Shown here piece after piece: positions 5,059 through 7,393 of a DNA stretch of 7,393 nucleotides (its first letter is position 1; every line of letters begins with the position of its first letter). This DNA is from Clostridia bacterium. Its GTDB lineage: Bacteria > Bacillota_A > Clostridia > Oscillospirales > CAG-272. The position numbers and the translations under genes were made by a program. The DNA is taken from assembly GCA_017631775.1 (NCBI GenBank), contig JAGBSQ010000184.1, positions 1 to 7,393 of the forward strand, written 5' to 3'. The notes below the pieces were generated by a model. That model did no database searches. It had not been told where the DNA came from and saw only the letters and a program-made list of their open reading frames with translations.

Positions 5059-7053
5059 ATGGCAGAAGATAAAAAGAAGGCAACGTCCACGCCTTCAAAA
5101 AAACCGACTGTTCAAAAAAGCACAACACAGTCCACCCGAAAAACGATCAACCGTGAGGATGTAGCAAAACTTGCAGAGTCCGCAAAAAAGGCCGCCACAA
5201 CGGTCAAAAAAGCGGCAAAAACCAGCGTACATCAAACGGCCGTAGCCATCATCAAGGTGCAGGATGCTACCAAGAAGAAGGTTGAACAAAAAAAGGCCGA
5301 GCGTGCCGCTGCTGCAAAAGAGCCCACCGCAAAAAAGAAAAAGACCTGGCAGGGCATAAAAGTAATGGGAGGCAATCTGCTTTCCAAAATGGCAAAGGGT
5401 GGCGCTCTTGAATTGCGCTCCAATGCCGAAGAGGTCAATAAGCTCAACGTATTTCCTGTTCCCGACGGTGACACCGGCGACAACATGCGCATGACCATTG
5501 AGAGCGGTGTTGCGGCTATTGAAAATCTTGAAACCGACAACCTCGCCGACGTTATGAAGGCGTTTTCGCACGGCATGCTTCTTGGCGCGCGCGGCAACTC
5601 GGGTGTTATTCTTTCGCAGTTCTTTGCAGGTACCGCAAAGGGCATTGAGGGTGTTGACGAGGCAGATCCTGCCGTGTTTGGACGCGCATTGCAAAGAGGC
5701 GTTCAGCAGGCCTACACCTCGGTCATGACCCCCACCGAGGGTACCATTCTCACCGTTGCGCGTGAGGCTGTTGAATATGCCGTATCTCGCATTACTCCCG
5801 AGAGCACCATTCAAACGCTTTTCGCTGATCTTGTAGGCGAGATGCATGCTTCCTTGGAGCGCACTCCCGAAATTCTTTCCGTTCTGCGCGAAGCAGGCGT
5901 AGTAGATAGCGGTGGAGCAGGTCTGTTCTATATTATGGACGGCTTTAACCGTGTTCTCAACGGTGAAGAGTTCCTCGACGAAGAAGGCTTTGCCAAGCTG
6001 AGCGCAAAGGAAAAGCCTGCGGCGCCCGAGGAAAATTTGGATGCCTTTGGCCCCGATAGCGTTATGACGTATGGCTATTGCACCGAGCTTCTCGTTCGTT
6101 TGCAAAACGCCAAAACCAATATTGCAACCTTTGATATTGAAGCGCTCAAGGCATTCCTTTCGAGCGTTGGCGACTCTATCGTTGCCTTCCAAACCGATAG
6201 CATTGTCAAAATTCACGTGCATACCCTCACCCCCGAAAAGGTGCTTGCGCATTGCCGTACCTTTGGCGAGTTTTTGAAGGTGAAGATTGAAAATATGTCG
6301 CTCCAACACAGCTCTGTTGTGGAGGAGGGCAAAGAGGAAAAAGCCGCTCCCGCAAAGGAAGAGGCACCCGCAGCACCTGCCGCACCTCTCAAAAAATACG
6401 GCGTTGTTGCCGTTTGCACCGGCCCCGGCATCGAGCAGCTCTACCGCGATTTTGGCACCGATGAGGTGGTTGAGGGCGGTCAAACACAAAACCCCTCTAC
6501 CAACGACTTCCTAGATGCGTTTGCCAAGGTAAATGCAGAGCATATCTTCGTTATTCCCAACAACGGCAACATTTTTATGGCGGCACAGCAGGCGGCTGAC
6601 ATCTACACCGCGGCTAAAATTCACGTAATTCCGAGCAAGAATATCGGCTCCGGCTATGTGGCTCTTTCCACCGCCAACTTTGAGTGTGAGGATGCTGAAC
6701 AAATCGCAAGCGAGATGACCGAAGCGCTCGGCCGCGTAACCGCCGGCTATGTTTCTCCCTCTATTCGCGATGCCGAAATCAATGGCGTTACCATCAAAAA
6801 CGGTGACACCATCGGCATTATCGGCAAGGAGATCGTTCTCTCCAACCCCGATCAACACACCGCCGCTCTCGGTTTGACCGAAAAGATCCTTGAAGGCGAT
6901 AAGTTTATGCTCACCGTCTTTTGCGGTAAGGATGCGACACCTGAACAGCAATCCGCTCTCCAAGCCGACATTCAAAAAACCTACCCCGCAATCGAGGTCT
7001 ATTTTATCGACGGCGGTCAGGATATCTATCCGTTTATTTTTGTAGCTGAATAA
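5059..7053 (+). CDS. fakA: fatty acid kinase subunit FakA (DAK2/DhaL domain) with Lys/Ala-rich N-terminal extension
   Basis: FakA phosphorylates fatty acids carried by FakB using ATP. The 664-aa protein is about 100 residues longer than usual. Residues 1-96 are low-complexity and basic (about 24 Lys and 18 Ala), with motifs such as KKAATTVKKAAK. The kinase domain starts near W98 (WQGIKVMGGNLL). It carries NVFPVPDGDTGDNM (130-143), whose aspartates bind Mg-ATP, and LLGARGNSGVILSQFFAG (174-191). A middle domain keeps C341 in GYCTE and H386/H388 in KIHVHT, matching the zinc ligands I recall for FakA. An Ala/Pro/Glu linker (about 421-446) leads to the C-terminal domain with CTGPGIEQLY (453-462), GGQTQNPST (473-481) and IPNNGN (499-504). 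The start at 5059 has AAGGAG at 5042-5047, a longish 11-nt spacer. An internal ATG at 5365 would remove the extension but lacks a good ribosome site and would cut into the kinase domain. Confidence 0.94.
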   Translation: MAEDKKKATSTPSKKPTVQKSTTQSTRKTINREDVAKLAESAKKAATTVKKAAKTSVHQTAVAIIKVQDATKKKVEQKKAERAAAAKEPTAKKKKTWQGIKVMGGNLLSKMAKGGALELRSNAEEVNKLNVFPVPDGDTGDNMRMTIESGVAAIENLETDNLADVMKAFSHGMLLGARGNSGVILSQFFAGTAKGIEGVDEADPAVFGRALQRGVQQAYTSVMTPTEGTILTVAREAVEYAVSRITPESTIQTLFADLVGEMHASLERTPEILSVLREAGVVDSGGAGLFYIMDGFNRVLNGEEFLDEEGFAKLSAKEKPAAPEENLDAFGPDSVMTYGYCTELLVRLQNAKTNIATFDIEALKAFLSSVGDSIVAFQTDSIVKIHVHTLTPEKVLAHCRTFGEFLKVKIENMSLQHSSVVEEGKEEKAAPAKEEAPAAPAAPLKKYGVVAVCTGPGIEQLYRDFGTDEVVEGGQTQNPSTNDFLDAFAKVNAEHIFVIPNNGNIFMAAQQAADIYTAAKIHVIPSKNIGSGYVALSTANFECEDAEQIASEMTEALGRVTAGYVSPSIRDAEINGVTIKNGDTIGIIGKEIVLSNPDQHTAALGLTEKILEGDKFMLTVFCGKDATPEQQSALQADIQKTYPAIEVYFIDGGQDIYPFIFVAE

Positions 7054-7069
7054 TTTTTTTGAAATGATT

Positions 7070-7107
7070 GCGGGAAAACCTTTTTTGAGAAAAAAGTGTT
7101 TTCCCGC
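7070..7107 (+). terminator. long hairpin after fakA, probable transcript end
   Basis: GCGGGAAAAC (7070-7079) pairs with GTTTTCCCGC (7098-7107). C plus six T's (7080-7086) then pair with six A's plus G (7090-7096) around a GAG loop, leaving one bulged T. The stem totals about 17 bp. The sequence after it (ACCCTTTCC) is not a clean T run, so it may protect the 3' end more than stop transcription; a better terminator follows. Confidence 0.6.
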
Positions 7108-7148
7108 ACCCTTTCCAAAAAACTCTCTGACAAAAAGAATAAAAATAA

Positions 7149-7179
7149 GGGATAGCGCACTTGCTATCCCTTTATTGTG
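7149..7179 (+). terminator. intrinsic terminator downstream of fakA
   Basis: GGGATAGC (7149-7156) pairs with GCTATCCC (7163-7170) around a 6-nt loop. Two more A-T pairs lie at the base, followed by a T-rich tail TTTATTGTGT. This is the most convincing end for the degV-fakA transcript. Confidence 0.75.
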
Positions 7180-7373
7180 TCTTGTAGGGGATGACGTCCT
7201 CGGCATCCCGTTTTGTTTATAATCAACTTTCTTAGCGCGCAGGGTCTTGATGGTGCCCACGCGCTCGCGGCAGCAAAAGCGAGGTTTTACCTCGCGCCGA
7301 TCGTCTATCCGCAAACTAATAACTTTATTCTTGGACACCTTTGTGCGAGATTTCTTGAAGGGGGTGTGGGGGG
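7180..7373. other. intergenic stretch with small inverted repeats, no gene recognised
   Basis: No reading frame here shows a recognisable protein or a credible start with a ribosome site. A minus-strand open frame crosses it and runs back into fakA, so it is a shadow. The stretch holds GGGATG (7188-7193) facing CATCCC (7204-7209) and GCGAGG (7279-7284) facing CCTCGC (7290-7295). The latter is followed on the minus strand by TTTTGC, so it could be a weak leftward terminator. AGCGCG near 7233 also faces CGCGCT near 7262. The density of inverted repeats suggests non-coding repeat elements. Confidence 0.5.
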
Positions 7374-7393
7374 GAACTTCTTGCAAGAAGTTC
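7374..7393. repeat. perfect 20-bp palindrome at the window edge
   Basis: GAACTTCTTG followed directly by CAAGAAGTTC is a perfect palindrome without a spacer, ending on the last base given. It is preceded by a G-rich stretch (about 7358-7373, GGGGGTGTGGGGGGG-like). The symmetry may continue beyond the window, with a C-rich arm to the right. It could be a regulator site, a cruciform, or the centre of a larger dispersed repeat. Confidence 0.75.

Noticed and set aside
5095..6489. Long minus-strand open frame (464 aa) opposite fakA
   Set aside because: The plus strand encodes a complete FakA with all motifs. The antisense product is Cys/Gly/Phe-rich nonsense typical of a shadow frame.
6511..7386. 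Minus-strand open frame (291 aa) from the intergenic region into fakA
   Set aside because: It crosses two hairpins and the fakA 3' end, has no ribosome site and no family motif.
7180..7393. tRNA, CRISPR or mobile-element gene in the last stretch
   Set aside because: No cloverleaf with a TTCGA-type loop, no regularly spaced repeat, and no transposase or integrase frame could be seen.

Overview
The window looks like a chromosomal core-gene segment of a spore-forming Clostridia-type Firmicute, perhaps a gut Oscillospirales-like lineage. The evidence is a SpoIIR sporulation-signalling protein, a DegV/FakA fatty-acid kinase pair, the Firmicute order rbfA then nrnA, strong AAGGAGG-type ribosome binding sites and sigma-A promoters. 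The lineage assignment is inference; no rRNA or tRNA is present. There is no CRISPR array, insertion sequence or phage gene.

Layout. Positions 1-1386 (minus strand) hold prmC followed by the start of ddl, which share a 4-base TTGA stop/start overlap. The ddl reading frame carries an in-frame amber codon at codon 61, although well-conserved ligase sequence continues in the same frame to the window edge. Positions 1387-1569 are an AT-rich divergent promoter region with two copies of a 15-bp near-palindrome in opposite orientation. Rightward there follow a 90-aa single-pass membrane protein with a very acidic tail (1570-1842), a terminator-like hairpin, rbfA (1923-2297) and nrnA (2294-3292, ATGA overlap). 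Next is a terminator-like hairpin that swallows the ribosome binding site of spoIIR (3359-3964). An alternating CG/CA tract and a near-consensus sigma-A promoter precede a DegV/FakB-type lipid-binding protein (4140-5009) and fakA (5059-7053). FakA carries an unusual ~96-residue Lys/Ala-rich N-terminal extension. The last 340 bases contain no convincing gene, only several hairpins and a perfect 20-bp palindrome at the edge.

How the genes fit together. PrmC modifies release factors and Ddl makes the D-Ala-D-Ala dipeptide of peptidoglycan. RbfA matures the 30S subunit, and NrnA degrades very short RNAs and pAp. SpoIIR is the forespore signal that activates sigma-E in the mother cell. The DegV protein and FakA probably form the FakB/FakA pair that phosphorylates exogenous fatty acids. 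I see mostly ordinary housekeeping genes rather than an obviously new multi-gene system. The features most worth a second look are the spoIIR hairpin and its possible internal sigma-F promoter, the amber codon in ddl, the paired palindromes between the divergent genes, and the histone-like tail on FakA.
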